This document shows positions 48,550 through 62,575 of a stretch of 64,000 nucleotides of DNA, one piece after another. Numbering within the stretch: position 1 is the first letter of the stretch; each line of letters opens with the position of its first letter. Made by a program: the position numbers and the translations under genes. Under the pieces are notes generated by a model. That model ran no database searches. It was given only the letters and a program-made list of their open reading frames with translations, and was not told the origin of the DNA. Where the stretch lies: positions 2,469,501 through 2,533,500 of the forward strand of contig JAXDDX010000058.1 in NCBI GenBank assembly GCA_034670405.1, given 5' to 3'. This stretch comes from Hoplostethus atlanticus. Its lineage: Eukaryota > Chordata > Actinopteri > Trachichthyiformes > Trachichthyidae.

Positions 48550-51500
48550 GTGAGAGGGTGGATCCTTGACCTTCATTGTCATTGCCAGCCATTCAGGCCA
48601 GCCATGTACGTACAGGTCATCACCTCTCCTTATTGTTCATTGTTAGAAAAGCGGACATGCTTTCTCCTTCCCTTGTCAACCTGCCGCCGTTCTGCCACTG
48701 CAGACTCTCTAACCTACAGTGACTCACTGGAGCTCAAGCATTCCGTATTTGCTCATCTTTTCAGCTGGCGGCACCCCACAGAAAGGGAGTCGACAGACTA
48801 GAGGTTCAGTCATATCCAAGCATTATCAAAGGAACATGATGTCGAAAGGTAAACTCCAACTCTGCGCCCGCCCAACAGGCAGACAGGGCTGGGAGGCAGC
48901 GCAAACAGAATGGATGTATTTGCTTTTCATGTGAAAATCAATGGGCCCAGACAGATGGCGGTTTGTTTCCTCACTATTTACTCCCCGGCTCCATGACAAA
49001 TGTCCTCGCCTCCCCTCCTGGGCTGACGACGCACAGGTAAGCAAAAAGCCATCCCTTCTTTTCCCACCCCAAATGGATGACAGATGTGCCAACTACCGCC
49101 CTCTCTCACTCCCTATCTCTCTCCTCCCTCTCTCTCTCTCCCTCTCTCTCTCTCCAACCCCCCCCCCATCCGTTCCTCTGCTGTTGACCTAGCTATCACA
49201 AATAGCCTTGAACTCATTTCAAAAACACAAGAAGAAAAGGTTCGCTTGTCTGACAAGCTATTCCCTCAGATCAAGAAACATTCGCTACATGGCACTTTGA
49301 ATTGGAAATGTTCTGGCTACCAAGAATCACGAGGCTTTTATTCATATGGTTTGGTGACTCATGAAGTGGAACAGTAGTCAGACAGTGTCTATGGTCCAGT
49401 CCTTAACACCAGACACAGATAACGATGAATACGTTGATGAGTATTTCACGCCAGCCGTGCCTGAGGTGTCTGAGTTCAGAGGGACGGACAACTTGACCCG
49501 GCTCACGTGAGAGCATGAGGTGCTGAAAGGAGCAGATTGATGAGATAAAAGACGCATTATCGTTCTAGACCGAATCACGTAGAGAGTCGCTTCTCCACGA
49601 CTCAGTGACACGGCAATGAATTGGCTATGTAGTCACGTAAGAGTGATAACATCGCTTTCATTTGCAGCTAAAAAGCATTGTTTCCTCGATCAACATGCCA
49701 TACTCCCTGGACACAAATTCACACAACTTGCCTTCACTGGAATCTGCTTTGACAGAGATACTGTGTGAATATTCTTCCTGGTTTCAATCAGTATAAGCGC
49801 CAGCTCTAGAGGCGGGAGTGATCCTCGTTGGAATCAGACCGGGGCCTGTACTGCTGAGTCTGTGGGTTTTAACAGAGCCTCCTGTGGAATCAGACTTTCC
49901 TCCTGCTGCTTAGAGAGATATTTTTAGTCAGACAGTGGCACTTCTGCTGAAGTGCACTAAGACAGTACAGAAGTTAAATTCCTCTGATTCAGACGTTTTT
50001 GTGCGACTTTTGGTACAAGAATGATTCACATTCACAGGCAGACTGAAGGTCACACAGAGCCACAGCATGGAACAGGTGACACTGCTTCCCCCTTTCTCCC
50101 CTTTTTCTGATGGAAGGACTGGTGAGAAAGAAAGGGGGATAAGAGGACGGGGGTGAAACTCGGCATTCCAGCCCGACCAGAGTGGAGCAGAGGTCATGTG
50201 GGTGGAGGTGTGGGTGTTGCGGTGGCGGCAGTGCAGGGGCGTAGCAGAGCAAAGAGCAACGTCTCGCTGGAAGCTTCTGATTCCACAGCCCTGAGCTCAC
50301 CACCTTTGAGCTCGCTGCCGGCCACTCCTTTTCTCCTTCACACCATCCTCCTCCTCCTCCTCCTCCCACTCCTCCCCCCTCTCTGTCTCTCCATCTGAGG
50401 TGTTAACTCCTTGTTGGGCAGTTCCAGAACCATTGGCATTATCTGTCCATTTTCATAGCAGCTTGTCGAAGAGGCGGGCATGCAGCTATGGATGTTTACT
50501 GGAAGTGGAGGCATGTGTGCCAGTAAAGTACGAATGATTCACTCTGCAAATGTTTCTGCCATTAGCAACATCATATACCGTAATACACCCAGCAATTATC
50601 TGTGACCTGGTATGACGGACATGTCAACACACACAAGCGCACACAAAGACACTGCAGGATGTCTGTCAGTCAGGGCAGGAGAGAGACAGGACAGGGAAGG
50701 GCGAGGTGCAGCCTCGGCTTGGTCACTCCTCTGTTTAACCGATAAACACAGGGTTTACTGAAGCTACAATGAACCCTGAATGGTGGCTACAAACAATGTG
50801 CAAGTGTTATCGACAATAGGAGATTAGCGATAAAGCCAACCGTTACTGTGTCATCCCATTGAATGTTTAAGATTTCTGAACAATGGGGCATTATTACAGG
50901 TGACTACTAAGACTCATTAAGCCAGATTGACAAGTGAATGCACGCACAGCACAGCGCAGGAAATGATGACACACATCTGTCACGGAGTTGGAAACGACAT
51001 TCTGATACGGAGGGGTTTAGGAAGTGAGCAGGTTCTGGGGTGCATATGGGGCATGTGCATGTCTCGCACAGTAAAATATGTGGAGTGGACTGGGGTGGGC
51101 CGGGCTCAGCAGGTACATGAGCGCGGTGCATGGTACGCTGCTGTATGTGTGTGTGTGTGTGTGTGTGAGTGAGTGAGTGAGTGAGTGAGGAATTACACAA
51201 CAGACGCAGCAGACAATGACATTTGAATGTGCTGACTGTCCTTTGGTAGGGAACGCACAGGTGACGCGTATGCAGTGGAAAAAAGATGACCTTATGATAG
51301 ATGAACTGTTAATGCTCTCTCTCTCTCTCTCTCTCTCCCTCTCCCTCTATCTCGCTCTATTTCTCTATATGTCCCTCTCACTGTCCTTTGTCTTATCCCC
51401 CCCCCCCCCCCCCCCATCTCATGTTCTCTCTTTCTTCCATAATAAAATAAACAGCTCACGTGGCCGCAGATCATCCTCTGGCTACTGAAGCTATAAAAAG

Positions 51501-53800
51501 ATCCACTTTGGCTGCATTTATTTATCAATGAATCTGGGCTACGCCACCCCTGCTTTCACTTTGCAGGATCAGGTGGCATATGATTAAGGGGTGCTATTAC
51601 AGTTTGGCAGCTCTCGACTTCCCTCTGTAACCTCCACTGGCATAATGTACTCTAATGCGTTTGAGTTCCATTTGAACTCCCAACTATCCTCCCTTAGTGA
51701 AAAATGTCAAGAGCACACCTTATATTACACCATGTGTGTAATTAGTGGGGAGGAAGTCAAGGGGTCCTAGAAAGTAGAGACATATAGCATGGCACACACT
51801 TACTCTCGGGTAGCTATAGTGAAGTGAACTTTCTATTGATTTTTATTATGCTATTCTCTCTCGTTCCTATTCTTTGGAGAGACGGAAGGGGGTCAACGAA
51901 CGTGGTGCGTGTGCATGCGTTTGTGCATCTGTACTGTTGGGTTTTGTGGCGCTGCAGTCCACACGCCGAGTAGAAGATGTCAATGTAAACACAGCCAGTC
52001 AGTGCAAAGGAATGTGTGAGGCACGCAAAAACCCGAGGGACACGTCCAAAGGAGGAAGGGAGGGGTGAAGAAGGGAAGGAAGGGAAAAGGGGGGGAAAAT
52101 GAAGAAAAATGGAACAGAGTGGGTAGAGAGAGAAAGATGAGGAGAGGAAGAGTGTGATAAAGGGCAGGGAAGACAAATGGAGGGTAAGACCATGAGAGAG
52201 GTGAAGAAAGGGGGGAGTGGGAGAGGAAGCAGAAATGGAGGCCTGGTTGGAGAAAAGAGGAGAGTTATAAGGAGGAGAGGGTGCAAACTGCACACTGAGG
52301 ATTGGAGGACAAAGAGGTGGAGATGGGGACAGGACGGAGGTCAGCAGGAGACAGGAGAGGAGCCTCAGGGAGTCAATGCAAAGAGGAATGAACACCAACG
52401 TAAGATGAGGCGAGGGCAATAAGGTAGGAAAAGCCAGAGAGGATTCCAAGGTAGAAAACAAAAGTATTACAGGAGTGGAAGAGGGGAGGAGGGGAGGAGA
52501 GAGGAAGAGAGGCCAGGGGAGTGGGAGGAAGTCGAGGGAGGGAACGAAACAGGAGGAGGGACCTCACCCTGGAGGCAGAGAGATGGAGAGAGGGCTAAGG
52601 AGGAGTGGTGAGGCATCAGAAAAAGGAGTGAGTATAAGGGAGTGTTGGTGAAGGGCAGAGGTGGGGGTCAGTCATTCATTCAGAGTGGGGTGGCATGAGG
52701 AAGCAAAAGTCATGAGCAACTTCAAAGGCCTTGGGAGGCCTTGATAGAGAGGAGGGCTAGGGTTCTGTAATCCAGCGAGGGGTTAGGGGCCTGGAACAGG
52801 TTCCTGGTGCTGCTGAAACTAATTTAACCAGCGGGTCCCAGAGGCCCCAAGAGGGGCCAGGTCGTAACCAGAGGAGCTGTGAGTGACAAAGTGCAGGGGG
52901 CTGCAGGCAGGGAAAGCCTGAGAACACACAACAGAACAGCTATACATTGACTGACCCCGAATAGCCCACATATAGACGTAGATACACATAGGTATGTCAT
53001 ACGGCATGCTTTTAAACACGGTCCAAAATGGGCAGGATGACACATGAACATACACAGATTCTGGGATCTTGTGTCAATTTGTGTTGTGCATTTATGTTAT
53101 CAGTCCTATGAAAACATCTTCTTCATCTGTTTACCTATCAGTACCTGAAGGTTCGCTTTGTACCCAATGAAAATCATGTCTGAGTGGGTCTTTTAACTTG
53201 GCTACTGCACGAAGATTGAAATGTTCAAAACAGATGCCTTTCCATCCTAACTAAGTCTAATTGCCGTGGAGGGGAGAAGGGAGGAGTATGTCACATTTCA
53301 AATCATCCAGTAACACACCATTCACATTCAGGAAAAGATGAGGTTTTATGTTCAGGCAATTATGTTTAACAATCACCCACACTGAATTCCTTCTTTGCTG
53401 ACACATATGGAATTACTGTACCGCCTCTAAACCACCCAAAGTGACAGAAAACCGTAAAATATGGACAAGCTCTGTGAAAGGAGACACTCTTGTGACGAAG
53501 CCTCAAGACCTCTCGCTATTCGTTAAATGGTCTGAATGTCAACTGCAAAGTCCAGCTGTATAAAAACTTAAACAGCCAGCACCTACATCCAAAATGCAAA
53601 AACATCTGACATGGGAAAAGCTCCATAACTGTATAGAAATCAGTGTGGGTGTATAAAAAAAACCAATATATACATGTCTTTTTTATGTTTAGTGCTCTAG
53701 AGGGGTAGTTCTGTGCATGTGTGAGCGCATATGGGGGGTGGGGTGGGCGGGGGCGGGGGGGCTAGGGAGGTGGGAGTTGTGCATTTGTGTGTGTGTGTGT

Positions 53801-53836
<36 letters not shown>

Positions 53837-54190
53837 TGGCACGCGATTGTGAATGAGTCATCCCCTGGATCCTGTATTAGTCATATGAAGATGCTTGGCT
53901 CTCGTCCATGTCCTCGCCTAGCCACCCATATGGAACTGGCCCTATACTGTGAGTATGTAAACAGGTTGGAGACAGGGCACACCACATGAAGACAGAAAAG
54001 TCAAGAAGAAAGGGAATGTAATGACTTGACTCACCCGTGTAGTCATGGGAAATGTGGCTGCATGGTGTCTTAAAGGAGAGAAAGGGGATTACGAACAAGG
54101 TAGGCAGCAAAGAGGCTGTGGGTGCCTGGAGTTTTGTGGAATAAGTACACAGGAAGTAAATTAAAAGCTGCAGGTAAGTATTTAGAGCTA

Positions 54191-54222
<32 letters not shown>

Positions 54223-54508
54223 ACAGAGAGACAGAAAGACAGTGTTTGTGTGTGTGTGCACGTGCATATGTGCGTGGGCGGCCGGCCTCCTCTGCTCTGT
54301 GTGGGTTTTGGGTGTTGGTTTGATTACAGGCTCTCGGAGCCAAGGACTTTAAGCACTTCTGTCTGTCACAACAATGAGCCAAAGCACAGCAGATGTGTAC
54401 ACACAGATATGAAAGCACGAGTTACATGATCACATGCACCTTAACATCCACGCACACATGTTGTACTCTCTCAGCCTCCTTTTGTCAAAGTCACGTTATA
54501 ATCTCTCT

Positions 54509-54546
<38 letters not shown>

Positions 54547-55740
54547 TCTCTCTCTCTCTTCTCTTCTCTCTCTCCCCCTGCTATGACAGTGATCACATGT
54601 ACAGCCTCCCTCAGGTAAGACAGGCAATCACAAATATTTGTGCTTAACAATGGTGCTCCTCTCTTGCCTTTTGTCCTACATGACACAGAGATTTTGCTTT
54701 CTAGTCTATCTAGTGTGAGCAACTGCATTCTTGTGCTATCTTTTCAATTAGTGTGTCATTGGGTATATGACTTGAGGCCCCGTGAGGCCCTATCCCCATC
54801 TTGGCTGTGGAGAGCTACAGAAAATGCCAAGAACATTTTGTACCATAGCTCACATTGTATCTGAATGTACTGAATGGTAGATTGGTATGGTAGAAGTTGC
54901 AAAAATACTGTCTATTCTGAAAACAGATAGTAGTCAAAATGAATACTGACTTATAAGCAAAGCTGCTAAGATTTTTAGGGTTTTAATGGCAATAAAATTC
55001 TATAATGAGTTTTTCTCACATGCCGGCAATCATTTTATCAATCAGTGATACGAGTGGATATCTCATTTTAGAATGAGACTTTCTTTTAAATACGTACTTT
55101 GTTGTCTGTAATTCCAGTTGCTTGACTGATCCCCTACTGTACATTTTTCAGCAATATAGGTCACTTCAGCTTAAACAGACCTTAAAATAAACATTATAAT
55201 GAATCTTAGCCAGAAGTACTCCGTTGAAAGGAATCAATAGCGATACGTCGACCTCATTTTAGTGATGCACACACAGCACAAAAGACCAGCCCGGGGTGAA
55301 AATAAGTGTTTACCTGGGGAAATGGAAATGCTAAAAAATGATCAGGGCGGCAGATGGGGCATAATGAGCATTCCCTCGATGGAGATTAAGGTGGACATGA
55401 TAGATCCAAAACTCCTCTATCCCACCTTAATGGAGAGAAGTTGGCCTCTCGGAAAAAAAAAAAAAGAAAAAAAAGTGCAGCACTCACCCAGACACCCAAA
55501 GGTCCTGGGTGACCTAGTTAGTGAGTCCCTGCGGTGGGCTTTGGTAGTTCTTCTGACAGGCTCACCACGTACGTGAGTTCTGTTATTACTTACTTCTCTT
55601 CCTATCACACTCTCACCCTGCTGCTCACTCTCCTTTGTATCTCTGGCCTCTACCTCCTACTGCTGCATTACCTGGCCTTTTTCAGTATTCAGGTGACAGG
55701 GGTTGCATGTCCTGTCAACCTTTTGCTGTGTGTGTAGGTG

Positions 55741-55782
<42 letters not shown>

Positions 55783-55918
55783 TGTGTGTGTGTGTGCGTG
55801 CATGCGTCTATGTGTGGGATCCTCTCTACATACATGCATACCAGGTTTCTGCTTAAGGTAACCATGATTCTGAGAATTGTCTATTCAGGAAGAGCATTGA
55901 GGTCATGGCCGGGCAGGT

Positions 55919-55956
<38 letters not shown>

Positions 55957-55984
55957 ATGTTTGTGCATGTCTGTTTGTGTGTAT

Positions 55985-56028
<44 letters not shown>

Positions 56029-56282
56029 CCGATGAGATCATCAGATGACAGCTGTAGGGGCCTGAATGTCACAGTGGTGAACTAAGTGTTACGGAGAAGA
56101 ACAGCATCCCTCTCAATAACACATGACATGTTTTGAACCCGTCTCTTCTGTCTGCTCTCTCCTCGTTGTCTCTCCGTGATCATACACTCTGTTCTCATGT
56201 TGGAACTCGCTCATCCCTGCCCAGTCACTGAGTACACCCTGTCTTGAGAGGGATAGAAAGAGCAAGGAGGGACGTAGACCCA

Positions 56283-56318
<36 letters not shown>

Positions 56319-56484
56319 TCCTCCCTCCCTCTCTTAGTGGTCCATGTCAAGAAGATAGAAAGCCTGTGCTATCTCAGCAGATTCCTTTGTCCCGATGTAC
56401 AATTAACCAACGATGAGGTTCCTAATTAAGGACTCTATTTTGAATAATGGTGAGGGTCTGTGTTTCCACCCCCCCCCCCCTCCC

Positions 56485-56516
<32 letters not shown>

Positions 56517-56616
56517 ATACATAGAAGGTGTTGTGGTCAAGATATCCACTTGGCTCCACATCGTAACCATGGTGATCAACCAAGAGACATGATCACCTGT
56601 TCTAAGATGAGCTGTA

Positions 56617-56651
<35 letters not shown>

Positions 56652-56683
56652 CCACACACACACACACACACACACACACTTAC
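48550..56683. other. Spacer or intron with simple repeats, no gene recognised
   Basis: The stretch holds microsatellites and purine- or pyrimidine-rich tracts (GA-rich at 52040-52640; poly-C at 51398-51415; (GT)n at 51144-51168, 53787-53833, 54191-54222, 55745-55798, 55921-55954 and 55989-56026; (CT)n at 54512-54543 and 56285-56315). Long open frames here follow repeat composition and show no domain. No RNA gene was recognised. Confidence 0.6.
55745..56026. repeat. Cluster of (GT)n arrays
   Basis: Three long GT/TG runs within 280 bp, separated by short unique segments. Confidence 0.9.
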
Positions 56684-56786
56684 GTGACCTATTGCAGATG
56701 TCAATGGACATCTCCACTTTGAGGTGCAGGCTGGAGGAGGGGAAGGGAAACGTTGCCATTTAAAAGGTGCTGTGAAAGGACAGGAT
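56684..56786. repeat. 103 bp exact dispersed repeat, copy 2
   Basis: Identical to 48447-48549. Here the minus strand also shows a strong donor-like site at the edge (GGTCAC|GTAAGTG), absent at copy 1 where the flank reads AAAAGTG. Confidence 0.85.
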
Positions 56787-59700
56787 AATGTTCTTGGGCA
56801 CACACACACACACTTTGTACTCCCATTTCAACTCATTTTAGATCATATGCATGATATTTTGTCTGACTGGCTCTCATCAGTATTTGGTTTCCAGCATTAT
56901 TGGAGTTCTTTTGAAGGTGGATTTTGGAGGCTGTCATTCCACCTGCTAACAATGTTGACAGACAAGCCAATCTGACTGTGTGAGAATGAGATTTCAAGAT
57001 GAGGGGGTCATATTGGCAAGTTTATACTGGACAGAGGGCCAGAACCATGTTTATCATGCTGTGTGTTTATAAGAGTGTGTGTGTGTGTCCATGTCCCAAC
57101 CACAGAGTAAAGCTAAACGCCTGGGAGGGAGCTATCATGATCCGATTATAATAATAATAGTAATAATACATGCCAATACATTCTCATGCAGGCATGTATT
57201 GATGTCCGTGTACACACACACACATATATACACACACAAACACACACAGCTGAATTCCACATATCATTTTATATTTGTTAATATAAATGTAAAATACAAT
57301 TTAACACCATGGGGATATCAGCTATGTCTCGTATCCTTAAAGATGGAAAGTTATTTGTGCAAAGCCCGTTTAAGAAAGAGATTAAAGGAATACGCATGTC
57401 TCTGCATCACTTCCACACGCAACACATTGTCTCCCATGAAAAATGCAGAGGTGATGGTGTGAGTGGGTAGAGGCAGCTGTCAATTGTGGGAAGTGATGAA
57501 TGACAGATAGGAGGTGGATGAACCCAGAGCCTGTCGTGACTGCCACCCTGACCTATGCGATGACCAGAGTGGGAGGAAGAGAGAGAAAGGAAGACAGACA
57601 GACAGGGAGAGCTGGCCCGATATGGAGGAAGGGAAAAGGGAAGGGAGAAAGAGGGGGGAAAAACGTGGGTTGACCTGTATTATTTTTTTCTTGGCAGTGA
57701 AACGAAGGACACGGCAGGAGGGGTAGGTGGGTGTCAGAGTGGGACTGGAGTGTCATCTATTTGTCATCTATCTTTCTTGCTCTCATCCTGCTTTCTTTTT
57801 TTCCCTCTTTCCACGCCTCTGTCCTGCTGTTTCTGGCTTCTCGTGGGAGTGCAGCGAAGGCAAATAAACAGGAGATTGTTGACTTGTGCCGGTGGGGAAT
57901 AACAGTGCATTATTAACCTTGTATTACCTTGCCTTGGGTTACCTCAACCCACTAATTTATTATGGAGAATATAGTGTAATGATTTCTTCTACTCTGGATA
58001 TGTCTGCATGACACAGTGGCTGTCTCAGAGGAGCAGAACCTCCTCCATCCCTCACAACATGCCAAACACACAGATGGAACGAATGCACACACACACACAC
58101 AAATACATCAGGGGGTACAAACACAGACAAACGCAAACACATGCATATATACAAATAGATGAAAAGCTTAGATGCAAACAGGTAGATCCGCACGTGCATC
58201 TACACACGCACACGGAAAAAGACAAACACACACACGCGAAAACAGATTTTTAGTTCCCAGTGCCAGATGCCAGTGCCACCCACACGCAAAGGCACAAGGC
58301 CTCATCGTTTGTCCTCGACAATCACAGGAAGTTAGTTCACGTTGCTTCTTATCTCCCCCTGGAGGATGTGTTCCACCAAATAAGAACGTCCACCACCAGA
58401 TAAACAAACCAACAACCTTCGTCTGTCACCGATGCCTTCCGTCATCAGCAGCATCTGGAGAACAATGGCAAAATAAAAAAAGATACCAATCAGCGTGGTG
58501 ACTGGGCAGGCATTTTCTGATATGAAACGACGATGTGATGCGATGTGATGCGATGCGATATGAAGTTTAGAGTTCATCCAATGGGGTTTGAAAGATTTTC
58601 ACAAGCACCAGGGGTTGGTTTTCACATACTCTACAATGTTTTTATTGATGTATGACTAGACATTTTTTGCATCATTGTGTACCTGTATGAAATAAAATTC
58701 ACACATTCTGCATCCAAAGTACTGTTATTTTTGAATATGACAACAAATAGGGGAGGTATACGAACCATCTTATCTCTTCCTTATGCCGCCGATCTCTTCC
58801 TCCTCATCACGTCAGAGCTAAAAATAGTCCAACCAGCTAACCTCAGGAGTTCAAGTGTTTCTAAAAACATCTGTAAACTCCCATGCCCACACAGTCTTGT
58901 ATACTCTGTTTACTCCCATGCTTAAATGACTGTAGAAGACAACTGACAAGCCAGCCATCGATGCCCATGGGACCACAAAGCGGAGAGAAAGAGAGCAAGA
59001 GATGACAGATTTTAAGTATTGTTTTTATATTTAGGTCTCTGTGGGTTAAGTGGGAGAGGCAGCATAGTTAGAAACTTTGGTAGTGTTCTGGAGAGATATA
59101 AAAAGAGACAACACCATACAGAGGAACAGTGGTGCGTCTGACACTCACACACACACACACGCACACACACACTGCTTTGTCTCTTCTCCACACAGCTCCA
59201 TAGAGAGGTGCTAATTAACTCATGCTGTACGCCGGTTGAGGCAACACATCAGCCTCACAATAGACGCGTGACCACATCACTACAACTGTTTTGTTCAATA
59301 GCATGAGCCGCCTATTTGTCTCACAGCGTGTTTTTTTTTTGTTGAGTGTGTGTGCGTGTGTGTGTGTGTGTGTGTGTTTGTGCATATGTGCCTTTTTTTT
59401 TTCTTCTCTGGCCCCGCTGAGATTTGCACCTCCCTCTGCGTGGTGTCTCCTCTCCTCCCAGTCTGGAGGTGGCGAGGCTGAAGCAGCGCTCCTTCCTCAG
59501 GGGGAATCCACTGAGTAACAACACAGGCCGCTGGGCACAAAGCTGATGTCCACTCTGCGCTGGAAAACAAACACAGCCACAGACAGAGGCACGCAGAGAA
59601 ACACTGACATAAGCTCCCACACAGACACATGCATAGGGCGCAAACAAAGAGACATCCACACGTATACGCTGAGCCGCGGTAGGAACACACACATACACAC

Positions 59701-59853
59701 CACCCCCACTTCCTTTCTCTTCCACGCATGCATGAAGAGATAGAGATGGGGAGCGAGGGAGAGGAAAAGAGGGAGAGGCAGCATTGATTTTTGCTTTATC
59801 GTTCCAGAAAACCCGTATTCTTGGTGAAAACTGAGGCTGAATTATTAATATCT

Positions 59854-60015
59854 TCATTCAATTTTGATGCTGTTCCCTCGTTGGGAAACCGGCTTCCTGA
59901 GTGAGGCCCTGCATAACCTTCTGAACGCATGCTGGTACTGCTGCAGCTCCTCCACCTCCACCCGTATCCACACAGCCATGTCCTTCTGTTTTTCACCCCC
60001 TCGCGCTCCCTCCAT
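59854..60015 (-). other. Unassigned 53-codon open frame, coiled-coil-like
   Basis: It starts MEGARGGEKQKDM and continues to VWIRVEVEELQQYQHAFRRL, ending KIE-stop. The Glu/Gln/Leu pattern resembles an amphipathic helix and composition is less repetitive than its surroundings. There is no family match I know, no clear neighbouring exon, and the frame may be chance. Confidence 0.15.
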
Positions 60016-60033
60016 CCTCTCTGGCCTGTGCGG

Positions 60034-60073
<40 letters not shown>

Positions 60074-61660
60074 TACAGAAGAATTAGGAGGGGAAGAGAG
60101 ATAGAGAGAGAGAGGGAATTAGATCATGAAATGGGAACTACTGGCAGTGTGGCTAAATTGGCTAACTATAGCTAACAACATTACACACTGTCCATCTGGG
60201 GCCTGGCCTGTCCTCCCTCTGCTCATCCTCTTTTACCAGTCATGTAAAAAGGACTCCCCCATGCCCTGGCCAGGGTGGACCTCCTCGGGACAAAATGTAG
60301 TAGGAGCAGTCAACGGAGAGTAAAGAGAAGTTGTGTATGTTGTAACGGGTTGGATGGTGACCACGTTGGCAGGACAGCAAAGAAAAGGAATACTACATGC
60401 TGGTGAGAATTACAGGTTCAGTGCTCCAGTCAATATCTCCATCATCTGAATGATCATTTAACGATAATCCAATAGTCATGCTGCAATTCCCATCCATGTA
60501 TAGGCTCATAACTGGCAAACCAACTCTAGAGGCTTTCCTTCATTTTGATCAGTTGTCAGAAATGGAAGCGTTGAAGAAAGCAGCCAGCACACTGTACTGT
60601 ATAAAGTCTGTTAAATCCTCTCCTACTGCAGTGCCTCCCTGCTGTCTCTGTGTCCACAACTGGCAGCTAGCCTGGGTAGGAGGCCAGCGCCAGGAAATCT
60701 GTGCTAGAGCACCTATACTGACCCCGCAGCTGCTGGACACCATGTGTGCCCAAGAATGTGGGCACTGGGCAGATGCTATGAGGGAGGCAAGGATGGAGGG
60801 ATGTTGCAGGAGAGAAAGACAGAGGTAGAAAGTGAAACAGAAGGAGAACATTTACTTTCTGGTCAAGCTGCAAAAGTGGAACCTCGTGATCCACAGATGA
60901 TAGTGTTCACGTAAAAAGTTTAAACTAAACCTTTGCCTTAACGTCATTGGAGACCTTATGTGCAAATGGAACTTGGGTATAGTGTGTAGTTGACATTGCA
61001 GGTAGAAGCCCAGAAGAAAGAAGGAATGGATGTAATGCTGGAGAGAATGAAGGATGATTTTTTTTTTAAAGGAGGATTTGGAAGACCAAAGGATGGATGG
61101 AGGTATATATAGGGTTGATATGGACACGGATGGATAGTAAAAGGGAAGAAGGTATGACAGCAAAGAAGACAGGAACAGAAGAGAAAGAAAGTAGAAGAAG
61201 AGAAAGAATGAAAGAAAAGGGATAATGGCCAAGGAGTAATAGCACAAGGCTCCTAGGCAAAGATGAAATATTTGCAATTCCACTGGGTCCCTGGGCTGCA
61301 GGCTCTCACTCCATTTGTATGGAAATGAGTTTGTCTTTCTTTTTCTGAGCACAGAGGAGACCAAAGGGATGGAGGGAGGGAGGGAGGGGTGGAGATGGAG
61401 GGGAGGTGGGCAAACTGACTGACTGTCAAGGATATTGCGATTCCTGCCAATGCTGTTGGAAGGCTTGGGCCCTGGTTGTTTCTCTGCGGCACATATGGAT
61501 AAAATAAATCTATGTGTTTATGACAGACTGATCTATGCGCCAGTCGCACTGGGAGCCAGTTTGCTTTTTGTAAAGCCCTTTGTCTGTTATTGACAATTTT
61601 TCACACTACCCTCTCTCTCCTCTCTTTCCCTCCTCTCTTGTTCTTTCCACCTCTGTCTGC

Positions 61661-61703
<43 letters not shown>

Positions 61704-61823
61704 GTGCCATCCTCCCATCCAGGCCCACAGCTGGGACTACTCTGATCCTGGGCCCAGGCCTGCTTTCTGCCAGATAATTAGCAGATGTTGTGGAAGGCCT
61801 CTGTTTTGCTATTTTCAGCTTCT

Positions 61824-61827
<4 letters not shown>

Positions 61828-61879
<52 letters not shown>
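61828..61879. repeat. (GT)n microsatellite
   Basis: About 25 GT units, read directly. Confidence 0.95.
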
Positions 61880-62039
61880 TTGGTCTGTGTCTGTCTGTGT
61901 GTTGGGGCGATGGATGATGCTGCCACTCATGTATTCATGGCCAGCTGCTCATTTCTGCTACCCTGGGTGAGTGGGGAGAAGGCATGCCATCTCTGACACC
62001 CTCGACTTCTCTCTATTTCTACCCGCCTCCCTCACTCCT

Positions 62040-62042
<3 letters not shown>

Positions 62043-62102
<60 letters not shown>
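62043..62102. repeat. (CT)n microsatellite
   Basis: About 28 CT units after a short CCCTCTCC lead-in, read directly. Confidence 0.95.
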
Positions 62103-62105
<3 letters not shown>

Positions 62106-62464
62106 CTCCTTCTCCTTTCCTTTCTGAGTCACGGCCGCCAGCCACAAGTCTGCGTTGGTCTGAGTCATGGCTCAGCTCTCGTGAGATGGGCCCTGCTGTC
62201 TGTGAAACCACAGACATAAGATATGAGGAATGGGAAATGAGAGAACAAACATACAAACTTACATACACAAACACTCACACATACACACCCCCACACACAC
62301 ACACACACACAGGTTTTTTTTTATTACTTTATTGCAGGTTTTTACATTACAAGTTATCAGATTCATCACTTGTTTCATTCATCCTGCCACATTTCTACAT
62401 TTTTACTACGAACAGTAGAAGAAAAAAAAGAAAGAAATAAGAAAATATAAGTGCATGTGCATGT

Positions 62465-62575
62465 GTGTGAGGTGATATGTTGTGTGTATATCTAGTCAGG
62501 GGTGTGCAGAAAATAATTTCACTGCATGTATGTGTATGTGACGAATAAAATAATAAATACAATTCATTCATGAAC
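62465..62575 (+). repeat. LINE/SINE 3'-tail-like fragment
   Basis: CACTGCATGTATGTGTATGT followed by GACGAATAAAATAA resembles the 3' ends of fish retroelements seen also at 22930-23036. Only the tail is recognisable. Confidence 0.45.

Larger units (their letters stand above)
56787..62290. other. Spacer or intron with simple repeats, no gene recognised
   Basis: Holds (CA)n near 57210-57248, 58085-58102 and 59147-59170, (GT)n at 59345-59378, 60035-60070 and 61828-61879, and (CT)n at 61664-61699 and 62043-62102. A 53-codon minus-strand frame at 59854-60015 is listed separately. Otherwise I see no coding or RNA gene. Confidence 0.55.

Noticed and set aside
51814..52461. 215-codon minus-strand frame
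   Set aside because: Pro/Ser/Leu-rich translation of a GA-rich tract; no domain and low complexity.
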